NCBI GenBank assembly: GCA_016710165.1
Contig: JADJLJ010000002.1
Span: forward strand, 518,501 to 582,500
DNA: 64,000 bases
Reading direction: 5' to 3'
Origin: Chitinophagaceae bacterium
GTDB lineage: Bacteria > Bacteroidota > Bacteroidia > Chitinophagales > Chitinophagaceae
Part shown: in pieces, positions 26,892 to 35,674 of the stretch
Layout: the number at the start of each line of letters is the position of its first letter
How positions within the stretch are numbered: the first letter of the stretch is position 1
The notes under the pieces: generated by a model
The model's input: only the letters and a program-made list of their open reading frames with translations
The model's database searches: none
What the model was told of the DNA's origin: nothing
Translations under genes and position numbers: made by a program

Positions 26892-28214
26892 ATGTACATC
26901 AAACAGGCAAAGGAAATATTTTATGCTGCAATTAATGCTGTACAGCCGCAGGTATTATTACCCGATCATGTTTATGTACATGAAGAAATGCTGCACATAG
27001 CCGGGCAGAAAATAAATGTTTCTTCAATAAATAATCTTATAGTTATTGCTGCCGGTAAAGCTGCACCTGCTATGGCTAAAGAAACAGAAAAACAACTGGG
27101 TAGCTTAATTACGAAAGGAATATGCATAACCAAGTATGAGCATGCTGTTCCGCTTGATGAATTCCAAACAGTGGAAGCTGCACATCCTGTACCTGATAAA
27201 AACAGCATCCTGGCCGGAAAACTGGTATTGCAGGCTGTGCAAAATGTGTCTGTTAATGATATTGTTTTGATATTGTTAAGCGGAGGAGCATCTTCTTTAC
27301 TGGCTGATATTCCCGAAGGATGCAAACTGGAGGATATTCAGCAGTTATCTGATCTTCTTGTAAACAGCGGGGCATCCATTGAACAAATAAATATTGTACG
27401 CAAACATGTAAGCAGCATTAAAGGCGGACAATTGGCTAAAGCAGCTTATCCTGCAACAGTATTTACACTGATCATCAGCGATGTGCCGGGAGATGACCCG
27501 TGCAGTATTGCAAGTGGCCCTACCGTTCCCGACAGATCAACATTTGAGGAGGCGTACCATGTACTGGTGAAATATGATATATGGAATCAGGTTAGTGAAA
27601 GTGTAAGACAATACTTAGAAAAAGGATTAAATGCGGAGATTGAAGAAACGCCCAAACCCGGTTCTTTATTTTTTATAAATACTTTTTCGGAAATAATAGG
27701 GAATAATAAGCGTGCACTTGAAGCAGCAAAAATGAGTGCATCACAGGCAGGTTATCATGTTGTCATTTTAAACAATGTTCTTTCCGGTGATACAGAAATG
27801 GAAGCCCGGCAATTTGTTCAATACCTTTTGGATTATGACGGTAATTTGCCTGCCTGCATTATAATGGGCGGTGAAACAACTTTAAAAGTAACCGGTAATG
27901 GAAAGGGTGGGCGTAACCAGCATTTTGCCCTATGTTCGCTTTATGAATTATTACAAAAAAGTAAAACAAAGTATGACAGGAATATAACGATCCTGAGTGC
28001 AGGAACAGATGGAACAGATGGCCCCACTGATGCGGCGGGAGCAGTAATTGATGCGGAAATGATTAAAGCGGGAATGATAAATAAAGTCAGGTTGAATAAG
28101 CATCTTGCAGATTTTGATGCCTATTCTTTTTTCGATAAAGTCGGCGGGTTGATCATAACGGGGCCTACACAAACAAATGTGATGGATATGGTGATTGGAC
28201 TTATAAACCGTTAA
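26892..28214 (+). CDS. Glycerate kinase type 2 (GckA/MOFRL family)
   Basis: Phosphorylates D-glycerate with ATP, in this family usually at the 2-hydroxyl. The 440-aa length is typical. The N-terminal DUF4147 part has AAGKAAPAMA and LLSGGASSLL. The C-terminal MOFRL part has GGETTLKVTGNGKGGRNQ and SAGTDGTDGPTDAAGA. It precedes a glycosyltransferase/phosphatase fusion that in other organisms would use 3-phosphoglycerate, so it may supply or recycle glycerate for a glucosylglycerate route. No other glyoxylate or serine-cycle genes are nearby. Confidence 0.92.
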   Translation: MYIKQAKEIFYAAINAVQPQVLLPDHVYVHEEMLHIAGQKINVSSINNLIVIAAGKAAPAMAKETEKQLGSLITKGICITKYEHAVPLDEFQTVEAAHPVPDKNSILAGKLVLQAVQNVSVNDIVLILLSGGASSLLADIPEGCKLEDIQQLSDLLVNSGASIEQINIVRKHVSSIKGGQLAKAAYPATVFTLIISDVPGDDPCSIASGPTVPDRSTFEEAYHVLVKYDIWNQVSESVRQYLEKGLNAEIEETPKPGSLFFINTFSEIIGNNKRALEAAKMSASQAGYHVVILNNVLSGDTEMEARQFVQYLLDYDGNLPACIIMGGETTLKVTGNGKGGRNQHFALCSLYELLQKSKTKYDRNITILSAGTDGTDGPTDAAGAVIDAEMIKAGMINKVRLNKHLADFDAYSFFDKVGGLIITGPTQTNVMDMVIGLINR

Positions 28215-28414
28215 CCGGTCATGCCGGATAACGTGTTATAACATATCAAATAAGCTGAATTATCACTATCAAGCTCCTGCAGGTTACCGTCTGCAATACA
28301 TTGTTACCCGAAAAACATTCTTTAAATTGCAAGCCCTGCATCAAATTTAATCAGTTTATAAACGATCCGGAACAAATTAATAGCCGGGAATACTAATAAA
28401 CAAATATCTTGATA

Positions 28415-29788
28415 ATGGTTACAGTCATCATACCCGCATTGAATGAAGAAAAAACCATTGCACATGTTGTGAAACTTGCTAAAAATTCACCACAGGTTAC
28501 GGAAGTTTTAGTTGTGGATGATAAATCAATGGACAATAACATTGAGCAGGCCCGGAAAGAAGGAGCATCTGTTATTACTAGTACAAAATTAGGGAAAGGA
28601 GCATCTATGAAAGACGGGGTGTTGGTTGCAAAGAATGAAATAATAGCCTTTCTTGATGCAGACATTATTAGTTACCCGGACAATGTAATAGAATTACTTA
28701 CAGCGCCATTGATCAATGGTGAAAGCGATTTTGTGAAATCTTATTTTACAAGACAGGCAGGCAGGGTTACGGAACTGGTGGCAAAACCATTACTCTCGAT
28801 CCTAAATCCCACTTTCCCGAATTTTCAGCAACCTTTAAGCGGTATGATAGCAGGAAAAAAAAGTTTGTTTAAAAAATGCGAATTTGAAGAAGGCTATGGT
28901 GTGGACATCGGTATTTTAATGGATATGCATAATATAGGTGCAAGAATTACAGAAGTAAATATCGGGAATATTGAAAACCGGATGCAACAACTGGAGCAAT
29001 TGGGCAAAATGAGCCGGGAAGTTGCAAAAACCATTATGACGAAATCAAAAACTGCGGATGTTCAAAATCTGGAAACCTATGAAAACATACAGGTAATAAG
29101 GGAACAAATGGAATTTGCCATAAGGGAAAACCTGATGTCTTTAAAAAAGATCGCCATGTTTGATATGGATAATACCATTTTGCGTAAAAGTTTTATTAAT
29201 ACTGCGGCAGCTGAATTTGGATTTAAAAATGAACTGACAGATATAGTTACCAATAATAGTAACCCGTTTATACGTACCAAACTGATCGCCCGTTTGCTAA
29301 AAGGTAAAACCATTGGCGATCTGCTGGCTTTAACAGATAGTATTGATGTTACGCCACATTTACAGGATGCAATAAAGGAATTAAAACAACAGGGATATAT
29401 TACCGGGATCATCAGCGACAGCTATGATTGTATTACCAATCACCTGAAAAATAAATTCGGTTTTGATTTTTCTATTTCCAACGAGCTTGAATTTTCAAAA
29501 AGCATAGCAACCGGTGAAGTGAAAATTCCATCTTTATTTTTATTGGATGATGCAAGCCAGTGTAAACACGATTATTGCAAACTCAATGCCCTTATCAATA
29601 TTTGTAACAAATATGATGTGGATTTAAAAAACACCATGGTGGTTGGGGATGGTGAAAATGATATTTGCTGTATCCGGAAAGCCGGCATTGGTGTGTCCTT
29701 CTGTTCAACCAATCATTTTGTTGATTCTGTTGCAGACTATGTAATAAAGGAACCTGACTTTAATTTATTAATTCCAATTCTAAACTGA
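28415..29788 (+). CDS. Glucosyl-3-phosphoglycerate synthase/phosphatase fusion (likely)
   Basis: A 457-aa two-domain protein. Residues 1-235 are a family-2-like glycosyltransferase with VIIPALNEE, VVDDKS and the DAD metal motif at 81-83. The later segment TELVAKPLLS followed by QPLSG and YGVDIGILMDM matches GpgS (GT81) enzymes, which join glucose from a nucleotide sugar to 3-phosphoglycerate. Residues 240-457 are a HAD phosphatase: FDMDNT (Asp250/Asp252), ISDSYD and GDGENDICC. A phosphatase would release glucosylglycerate, a compatible solute. ATG 28415 is chosen over a TTG two codons earlier. The stop overlaps nhaD by one base. Confidence 0.7.
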   Translation: MVTVIIPALNEEKTIAHVVKLAKNSPQVTEVLVVDDKSMDNNIEQARKEGASVITSTKLGKGASMKDGVLVAKNEIIAFLDADIISYPDNVIELLTAPLINGESDFVKSYFTRQAGRVTELVAKPLLSILNPTFPNFQQPLSGMIAGKKSLFKKCEFEEGYGVDIGILMDMHNIGARITEVNIGNIENRMQQLEQLGKMSREVAKTIMTKSKTADVQNLETYENIQVIREQMEFAIRENLMSLKKIAMFDMDNTILRKSFINTAAAEFGFKNELTDIVTNNSNPFIRTKLIARLLKGKTIGDLLALTDSIDVTPHLQDAIKELKQQGYITGIISDSYDCITNHLKNKFGFDFSISNELEFSKSIATGEVKIPSLFLLDDASQCKHDYCKLNALINICNKYDVDLKNTMVVGDGENDICCIRKAGIGVSFCSTNHFVDSVADYVIKEPDFNLLIPILN

Positions 29789-31065
29789 TGATCTCATCCC
29801 TGTTAATTATTGTTTTTGTATTGGGCTATATCGCCATAGCTTTTGAACATCCGTTAAAACTCAATAAGGCCGCTTCGGCATTGATCACTGGTGTTATTTG
29901 CTGGACGATCTATATCCTTCAAAGCGGTTCTGCAGAAGTTGTGGGCGAGGAACTGCTTCATCACCTTGGAGAAATAGCTTCGATACTGTTCTTTTTATTG
30001 GGTGCCATGACGATCGTTGAGTTAATTGACACCCATGACGGGTTTAACATCATTACCCAGAAAATTAAAACCACTAATAAAAGCAAACTGCTTATCATTA
30101 TTACAGTACTCACCTTTTTTCTCTCTGCTTTGCTGGATAATTTAACAACTGCAATAGTAATGTCGTCTTTGGTTACTAAGCTCTTAGTTATCAAAGAACA
30201 CAGGCTTTGGTTTTGCGGAATGATCGTCATTGCAGCAAATGCAGGCGGAGCCTGGTCTCCGTTGGGAGATGTTACCACAACAATGCTTTGGATAGGTGGG
30301 CAGATAACCGCATTGAATATTATGAAGCAATTGATACTGCCCAGTATTGCTGTATGCCTTTTCCCGGCAATTATTGTTGCTTACAAATTCAGGGGTACCA
30401 AATTCAATCCTATTCCTGAATCAACTGCTACTTACAAAGAAAAGGCCGACAGCCGTATTGTACTGTTCTCTGGCATTGGATTTTTAATTATTGTACCAGT
30501 GTTTAAAACAATTACACATCTGCCACCTTTTATGGGAATGATGCTGGCCCTTGGTTTAATGTGGGTGATCACTACCATAATCCATAAGAATAAAAGACCT
30601 GAGGTTTCTGAAAAGCTAACTGTAGCCAAAGCATTGCAAAAAGTTGACACGCCAAGTATATTGTTTTTCCTGGGCATTTTACTGGCAGTTTCGGCTTTGC
30701 AATCATTTGGGTTGTTACAGGGAGTTGCCATATTTTTAACTAATACCTTAAAGAATGATTACCTGATTGGAATTACCCTCGGCCTCCTTTCGGCAATAGT
30801 TGACAATGTACCATTGGTGGCAGCTGCACAGGGAATGTACGATCTTAGTACATATCCCACTGATCATCCTTTTTGGGAATTTCTTGCACTCACGACAGGA
30901 ACAGGTGGCAGCGCAATTATTATTGGCTCAGCTGCTGGTGTTGCAGTTATGGGAATACAGAATATTAATTTTATATGGTACCTTAAAAAAATAACCTGGC
31001 TGGCACTTATTGGGTTTGCAGCTGGAGTATTGGTATTCCTGCTGCAATTGCAGTTAGGCCGGTAG
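29788..31065 (+). CDS. nhaD: NhaD-type Na+/H+ antiporter
   Basis: A 425-aa inner-membrane antiporter of the IT superfamily. About 11-12 hydrophobic segments are visible. NhaD hallmarks are LSALLDNLTTAIVM and NAGGAWSPLGDVTTTMLW, repeated in degenerate form as SAIVDNVPLVAAA and TGTGGSAIIIGSAAG. It exports sodium or lithium at alkaline pH or high salt. The start codon overlaps the stop of the glycosyltransferase/phosphatase fusion (TGATG), so the two are translated together. That coupling supports a salt or osmotic stress role for the locus. Confidence 0.93.
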   Translation: MISSLLIIVFVLGYIAIAFEHPLKLNKAASALITGVICWTIYILQSGSAEVVGEELLHHLGEIASILFFLLGAMTIVELIDTHDGFNIITQKIKTTNKSKLLIIITVLTFFLSALLDNLTTAIVMSSLVTKLLVIKEHRLWFCGMIVIAANAGGAWSPLGDVTTTMLWIGGQITALNIMKQLILPSIAVCLFPAIIVAYKFRGTKFNPIPESTATYKEKADSRIVLFSGIGFLIIVPVFKTITHLPPFMGMMLALGLMWVITTIIHKNKRPEVSEKLTVAKALQKVDTPSILFFLGILLAVSALQSFGLLQGVAIFLTNTLKNDYLIGITLGLLSAIVDNVPLVAAAQGMYDLSTYPTDHPFWEFLALTTGTGGSAIIIGSAAGVAVMGIQNINFIWYLKKITWLALIGFAAGVLVFLLQLQLGR

Positions 31066-31138
31066 TACAGGATTAATTTCCAGAAAAATAGTACTGGCGT
31101 GGTTGGGTTTTTGTAGTTTACAGGGTAGTAAATTTCAT

Positions 31139-31516
31139 ATGCGTAGAGTAGTAATTATAATTTGTTCAATTCTTATAGTAGTAATTTTTACCCTGCTGGT
31201 GGTAAGGCAGAATTATAAAAATTCTCCGGATTATAATTATATAACCGCTAAACTGGACATCAAAAACAAGAATGCAAGAATTGTCAATATAGGGCTACGA
31301 AAGCCATCTTCAAAAGATAAAGAAATCGATAGTATTGAAGCCTGGTTTGGCTTTAAAAATATTTATATTGGATACGATACTACAAAGCAAATTAAATCAG
31401 GAATTAATAATTATAATGAAGTTATCGAGGCTTTTTTAAAATTGCGCAATGGAATGGATTGGAGAGCACATTACCAACGTAAAATTGATTCAATTTATAA
31501 TGCAGCCTCAAAATAA
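31139..31516 (+). CDS. Small single-pass membrane protein, unknown
   Basis: A 125-aa protein. A strong hydrophobic stretch at about residues 3-22 (VVIIICSILIVVIFTLLVV) is a signal anchor; the rest is charged and likely periplasmic. The ATG at 31139 is chosen because the signal then sits at the very N-terminus; an in-frame TTG at 31103 would add 12 residues. No domain is recognised. Base use is AT-rich like the neighbours upstream. Confidence 0.7.
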   Translation: MRRVVIIICSILIVVIFTLLVVRQNYKNSPDYNYITAKLDIKNKNARIVNIGLRKPSSKDKEIDSIEAWFGFKNIYIGYDTTKQIKSGINNYNEVIEAFLKLRNGMDWRAHYQRKIDSIYNAASK

Positions 31517-31562
31517 AAGCAAGGAATAGGGCCGAAGTACCATTCAAAATGGTCATGCGTAT

Positions 31563-32459
31563 TCAATACCCTGCTTTTGCTCCTCCAATATTCTCGATCG
31601 GGTGCCAGGTGGTCTTTATTTCCTGGAAGTCCATGATGAAGTAAGGAGATTGCCCGGATGCAGTTGCCCATTTCACGTTATCATACAGCACAACCCGTTT
31701 CACATTCAGCGCCGATCTTTCTTTTATCATTTTTTGTGTGGCAGCATCGCTTTCGCAATAAGTCGTTGCATTCACATCCATGTGGTCGGCAAAGAAGGGA
31801 GCCAGTTCAGAAACCTTGCCGGTAAGGATATTCACCACGCCGCCCGGGAGATCAGAACTATTGAGCACTTCGGCGAAAGTTACCGCACAAAGCGGCTTTG
31901 CATTCGAGGCAAGCACCACGCAGGTATTTCCGCCGGCAATGACGGGAGCAATTACCGAAACCAATCCCAGCAATGAGTCATTTTGTGGTGCAACGGCAGC
32001 TACCACACCGGTAGGTTCAGGCACCGAAAAATTAAAATGAGAAGAAGCTACCGGGTTTACCGAACTGTATAACTGCTGGAATTTATCGCACCAGCCGCTG
32101 TAATAAATAAGGCGGTCAATGGCAAGATTCACTTCTTTCTCGGCCTGTGATCTTGAAGCATCTTGTTTGATGAGTTCCTCAATGAACTGTGCCTTTCTTC
32201 CTTCCAGCATCTCGGCAATTCGGTACAATATCTGTCCACGGTTGAAAGCAGCCCTTCCGCTCCATCCGCCAAAAGCACCACGGGCTGCCACGACTGCGTC
32301 ACGGAAGTCTTTTCTTGAACCCAGGCAAATATTGGCAAGTTTTTCTCCTTTGCTGTTTGTTGCAATATAATACCTGCCCGATTCAGTTCTGGGGAACTGA
32401 CCACCTATGTAAATTTTATAGGTCTTTAAGACTTCAAGCCTTTTTTCTGCTGTTGCCAT
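31563..32459 (-). CDS. Short ALDH-family protein lacking the catalytic domain
   Basis: A 298-aa protein matching only the cofactor-binding part of aldehyde dehydrogenases. The N-terminal YKIYIGGQFPRTESG, the GVVAAVAPQNDSLLGLV region and the substrate-tunnel GGNTCVVLASN are present. The segment with the catalytic cysteine and the usual C-terminal third are missing, yet the end is smooth and not a frameshift. Short partners of this kind occur beside a full ALDH and deoC in other bacteria (recollection), so it may be a structural or regulatory subunit. The four-helix gene separates it from its partner. Confidence 0.8.
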   Translation of the reverse strand: MATAEKRLEVLKTYKIYIGGQFPRTESGRYYIATNSKGEKLANICLGSRKDFRDAVVAARGAFGGWSGRAAFNRGQILYRIAEMLEGRKAQFIEELIKQDASRSQAEKEVNLAIDRLIYYSGWCDKFQQLYSSVNPVASSHFNFSVPEPTGVVAAVAPQNDSLLGLVSVIAPVIAGGNTCVVLASNAKPLCAVTFAEVLNSSDLPGGVVNILTGKVSELAPFFADHMDVNATTYCESDAATQKMIKERSALNVKRVVLYDNVKWATASGQSPYFIMDFQEIKTTWHPIENIGGAKAGY

Positions 32460-32460
32460 G

Positions 32461-32515
32461 ATGCTATTTCGTTTAAAACGTTTAAGTCATTGAATTCGTT
32501 TCAGTCGTTTCAGGA
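32461..32515. repeat. CGTTTAAA/TCGTTT word array, 3' of four-helix gene
   Basis: Plus-strand words TTCGTTTAAAACGTTTAAG, TTCGTTTCAG and TCGTTTCAG. The four-helix-bundle stop codon (32510-32512) is inside the array, and the short ALDH start is directly on the other side. It fills the spacer completely. Confidence 0.75.
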
Positions 32516-32905
32516 GCTTTTCTTGCGCAGACCTTTTATATCTGATTTGAGCAGATAGCTAATGAATTTCTGCAACATCGTACTGATCCGGACCGCTAAT
32601 AGATATAATTCTTCGAACTGTTCTTTACTAATATATCTCCTGTCCAATGCCCTGTACAATTGGGATCTTAATTCACCACATGATCCCTTTGAATACCCCA
32701 GGAACAATATGAATTCATTTTTTGTTCCTCTTTCAAAACCCTCAGCTATATTATCCATTATCGAGCCTGAAGAGCCTTCAATTTGTCCAATTAACCTGAA
32801 ATTCCTTTTTAAAGAATCACCATCGATTATTTGACCTAACTTATTACATAGATCGCGGCTTACTTTCCATACATCTAAATCCTCAAACCTTTTAATAGTT
32901 GCCAT
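32510..32905 (-). CDS. S23/Avd-type four-helix-bundle protein (second copy)
   Basis: A 131-aa member of the same family as 7400-7819. The shared blocks are FEDLDVWKVSR, GSSGSIMDNIAEGFERG and LRSQLYRALDRRYIS, with clear divergence elsewhere, so it is not a recent duplicate. It splits two ALDH-family genes of the deoxynucleoside operon, again a catabolic operon on the minus strand. Its ATG lies 3 bases from one word array and its stop falls in another. The basic C-terminus (KGLRKKSS) could help nucleic-acid binding. Function is unknown. Confidence 0.88.
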   Translation of the reverse strand: MATIKRFEDLDVWKVSRDLCNKLGQIIDGDSLKRNFRLIGQIEGSSGSIMDNIAEGFERGTKNEFILFLGYSKGSCGELRSQLYRALDRRYISKEQFEELYLLAVRISTMLQKFISYLLKSDIKGLRKKSS

Positions 32906-32955
32906 GGGAAACGTTTAAAGGTTTAAATGTCGTTTAAATCGTTTTATTCGTTAGG
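32906..32955. repeat. AAACGTTTAAAGG word array, 5' of four-helix gene
   Basis: Starts at the ATG of the second four-helix gene with GGGAAACGTTTAAAGG, then TTTAAATGTCGTTTAAATCG and TTTTATTCG. It uses the same CGTTTAAA words as the arrays at 32461, 34601, 35651 and 45542. Confidence 0.75.
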
Positions 32956-33005
32956 GTGCTTTCTATCAAGAAAGACTGCTTTTTTTCTCAACCCTCAAAC
33001 GACTT

Positions 33006-33123
33006 AAACGTCCTAAACCCTGCAACGATTGAAACGTCTTAAACCCTACAACGATTGAAACGTTCTAAACCCTGCAACGATTGAAACGTCTTAAACCCTG
33101 CAACGATTGAAACGTTCTAAACG
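33006..33123. repeat. 26-bp tandem repeat, about 4.6 copies
   Basis: Unit GAAACGTYYTAAACCCT followed by RCAACGATT (Y/R vary). Copies begin near 33007, 33032, 33058 and 33084, with a partial last copy that runs into the ALDH stop codon (33117-33119). Units are adjacent with no unique spacers, so it is not a CRISPR array. Confidence 0.85.
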
Positions 33124-34595
33124 ATATTAACGTACGCCGATAATCCATGCACGCCGCCTTCTCTGCCATATCCACTTTCTTTATATCCACCAAAAGGTGA
33201 TGCAGGATCAAACTTATTGAACGTGTTTGCCCAAACAACACCGGCTCTCAATTTAGTCGTCATATTGAATATCTTGGAACCCTTGTCAGTCCATACTCCG
33301 GCAGAAAGCCCATACGGTGTGTTATTAGCTTTTTCGATCACTTCATCATCTGTGCGGAAACTCTGGATGGCAAGTACAGGCCCGAATATTTCTTCTTGTG
33401 CTATTCTGTTTGATTGAGCTACATTGGTAAAAATGGTTGGCCTGCAGAAGAATCCTTTCCGGGGTAATGCACAGGAGCTTTGGTACATTTCTGCACCTTC
33501 CTGCAAACCGATCTTGATGTATTTATTAATGATGTCTAACTGCGCTTTTGAATTGATGGCGCCGATGTCGGTGTTCTTGTCAATGGGGTCACCAACAATT
33601 AAGGTCTCTAACCTGTCTTTTAATTTGCGGACCACCTCTTTAAAAACAGATTCCTGCACATATAAGCGGGAGCCTGCACAGCAAACATGTCCCTGGTTAA
33701 AGAATATCCCGTTGATCACACCTTCCACGGCCTGGTCAAGGGGTGCATCATCAAAAATGATGTTGGCGGCTTTCCCACCTAATTCTAGTGTTGCTTTTTT
33801 ATTGGTTCCGGCAATGGCACGCTGAATTATTTTTCCTACTTCGGTACTGCCGGTAAAAGCGATCTTGTTTATATCGGGATGGTTAACGATGGCAGCACCC
33901 GTTGCGCCGGCACCCGTAATAATATTTACAACACCTGGTGGAAGGTCTGCTTCCTGTATTATTTCAGCCAGTTTCAATGCCGTAAGTGAAGTATTCTCTG
34001 CCGGTTTTAAAACAACCGTATTTCCGCATGCCAGAGCCGGGGCGATCTTCCAGGCAGCCATCAGTAATGGGAAATTCCAGGGAATGATCTGTCCCGCTAC
34101 ACCCAACGGTGCCGTAGTTCTGTTAGGAAAAGCATATTCCAGTTTATCGGCCCAGCCTGCATAATAAAAGAAATGGTTGGCGGCAGTGGGTACGTCAAAA
34201 TCGCGGCTTTCACGGATGGGTTTACCGCCATCCAGTGTTTCGATGATGGCAAATTCCCTCGCTCTCTCCTGGATCATCCGGGCAATGCGGTAAATATATT
34301 TTGCCCGTTCGGCAGGGGGCATTTTTTTCCAGACCTTTTCATACGCATTTCTGGCAGCCACCACGGCCTTGTTTACATCAGCTCCGTTTGCCTCGGCGAT
34401 CATGGATAATTTTTCTTCGGTTGCCGGGTTGATAGTTGGAAAATATTTCCTGCTCTGCGGCTTTTCGGATTTGCCATTGATGAAGAGTTCGTACTGCGGA
34501 TCTATTTTGGCAGCGCTCTTGCTTTCCGGGGCGGGGGCGAGGTTACGGGCAGAGTCGAATTTTAGTTTGATGGTATTGGTCTTTGCTTTAGCCAT
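33117..34595 (-). CDS. Aldehyde dehydrogenase, deoxynucleoside operon
   Basis: A 492-aa full-length ALDH. Catalytic Cys in NQGHVCCAGSRLY, general base in LELGGKAANI, and the cofactor motif FTGSTEVGKI are all present. It lies directly downstream of deoC, whose product releases acetaldehyde and glyceraldehyde 3-phosphate, so oxidation of acetaldehyde to acetate is the likely role. The N-terminal 25 residues are a basic, polar extension. The next gene in the operon was presumably the short ALDH, now separated by the four-helix gene and a 26-bp tandem array. The last codons and the stop are formed by that array. Confidence 0.9.
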   Translation of the reverse strand: MAKAKTNTIKLKFDSARNLAPAPESKSAAKIDPQYELFINGKSEKPQSRKYFPTINPATEEKLSMIAEANGADVNKAVVAARNAYEKVWKKMPPAERAKYIYRIARMIQERAREFAIIETLDGGKPIRESRDFDVPTAANHFFYYAGWADKLEYAFPNRTTAPLGVAGQIIPWNFPLLMAAWKIAPALACGNTVVLKPAENTSLTALKLAEIIQEADLPPGVVNIITGAGATGAAIVNHPDINKIAFTGSTEVGKIIQRAIAGTNKKATLELGGKAANIIFDDAPLDQAVEGVINGIFFNQGHVCCAGSRLYVQESVFKEVVRKLKDRLETLIVGDPIDKNTDIGAINSKAQLDIINKYIKIGLQEGAEMYQSSCALPRKGFFCRPTIFTNVAQSNRIAQEEIFGPVLAIQSFRTDDEVIEKANNTPYGLSAGVWTDKGSKIFNMTTKLRAGVVWANTFNKFDPASPFGGYKESGYGREGGVHGLSAYVNIV

Positions 34596-34600
34596 TTGGT

Positions 34601-34714
34601 TCGTTTAAATCGTTTAAGTCGTTTAAGTCGTTTAAATCGTTTAATCCGTTTAGGTCGTTTAATGGTTGAAAACCCTGCAACGTCTGAAACGATTTTAAAC
34701 GTTGAAACGTTTTA
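34601..34714. repeat. 9-bp tandem repeat plus AACCCTGCAACG words
   Basis: Seven consecutive TCGTTTAAR-type 9-mers at 34601-34663. They are followed by GAAAACCCTGCAACGTCTG and AAACGATTTTAAACG, words shared with the 26-bp array at 33006. The deoC stop codon (34712-34714, TAA on minus) is the array edge. The whole deoC-ALDH spacer is repeat. Confidence 0.85.
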
Positions 34715-35622
34715 GTCAATTGAAAAATAATTCGCTGACTGGTAAACACCCGTCTTCTGTTTCATCAACTGCATCAATATATCATTGGCCAGGCTGCTTG
34801 CACCAAACCGGAACCATTCGTTGTTCATCCAGTCTTCACCCAGCACTTCATTCAGCATTACCAGGTAGTGCAGTGCCAGTTTAGCTTTTGAAATACCCCC
34901 TGCGGGTTTCATAGCAATTTTCTTTCCCGTCTTGTAATAAAAATCACGGATGGCTTCGAGCATTACAAGTGTAACAGGCATTGTAGCAGCCGGGGAAATT
35001 TTTCCGGTAGATGTTTTTATGAAATCCGCACCGGCATACATGGCAATATCACTGGCCCGGCGCACTTTATCATACGTGACCAGTTCGCCTGTTTCCAGGA
35101 TCACTTTCAGTCTTGCTTCACCGCAAGCTTCTTTAATAGCAGCGATCTCATCAAACACAAAATTGTATTCGCCCTGCAGGAATTTTCCTCTTGATATCAC
35201 CATATCAATCTCATCAGCCCCGTTCTGCACGGCATACCTGGTATCCCTGAGTTTTACATCACGGGGAGCCTGCCCGCTGGGGAATGCCGTTGCTACAGCG
35301 GCTACTTTCACCCCGGAATCTCCTAATGCTGTTTTAGCCACTTTCACCATACTCGGGTAAACACAGATAGCGGCCACGGTTGGTAAGCCTGGGTATGCAT
35401 CATGTAAATGCAATGCTTTGTAACAAAGCTGTTTCACTTTTCCATCGGTATCTTTCCTTCCAGCGTGGTCAGGTCGATCATGTTGAGGGCGAGCTTGAGC
35501 CCGTTCACCTTGGTCTCGTTCTTAATGCTCCGCTTGGTGAACCGGGATGCCCTTTCTTCAATACCCACCTGGTCAACATGGGGTGATAAAGAAAAGCCGG
35601 GTATCGTTTTGGTAGCGATCAT
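34712..35622 (-). pseudogene. deoC: Deoxyribose-phosphate aldolase, frameshifted
   Basis: DeoC cleaves 2-deoxyribose 5-phosphate to glyceraldehyde 3-phosphate and acetaldehyde. Reading 35434-35622 gives the N-terminal 62 residues ending NMIDLTTLEGKIPMEK-stop. Reading down from 35437 gives the rest: AICVYPSMV, a catalytic Lys in FIKTSTGK and the family end motif AMKPAGG. One missing C on the plus strand near 35452 restores LEGKDTDGKVKQLCYKALH. The total, about 302 aa, fits the long DeoC form. Otherwise intact motifs make a consensus error likely. Confidence 0.88.
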
Positions 35623-35674
35623 TTAATTCGGTTGAAAATAGTTGAAAGTCGTTTAAATCGTTTAAGGGTTTAAG
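35623..35674. repeat. CGTTTAAA word array between nucleoside phosphorylase and deoC
   Basis: Contains TTCGGTTGAAAATAG, GTCGTTTAAATCGTTTAAGG and GTTTAAGCCG. The phosphorylase stop codon (35670-35672) and the two codons before it are inside the array. Confidence 0.7.

Noticed and set aside
33006..33123. Possible CRISPR array
   Set aside because: Units are directly adjacent with no unique spacers and no cas gene is present in the window.
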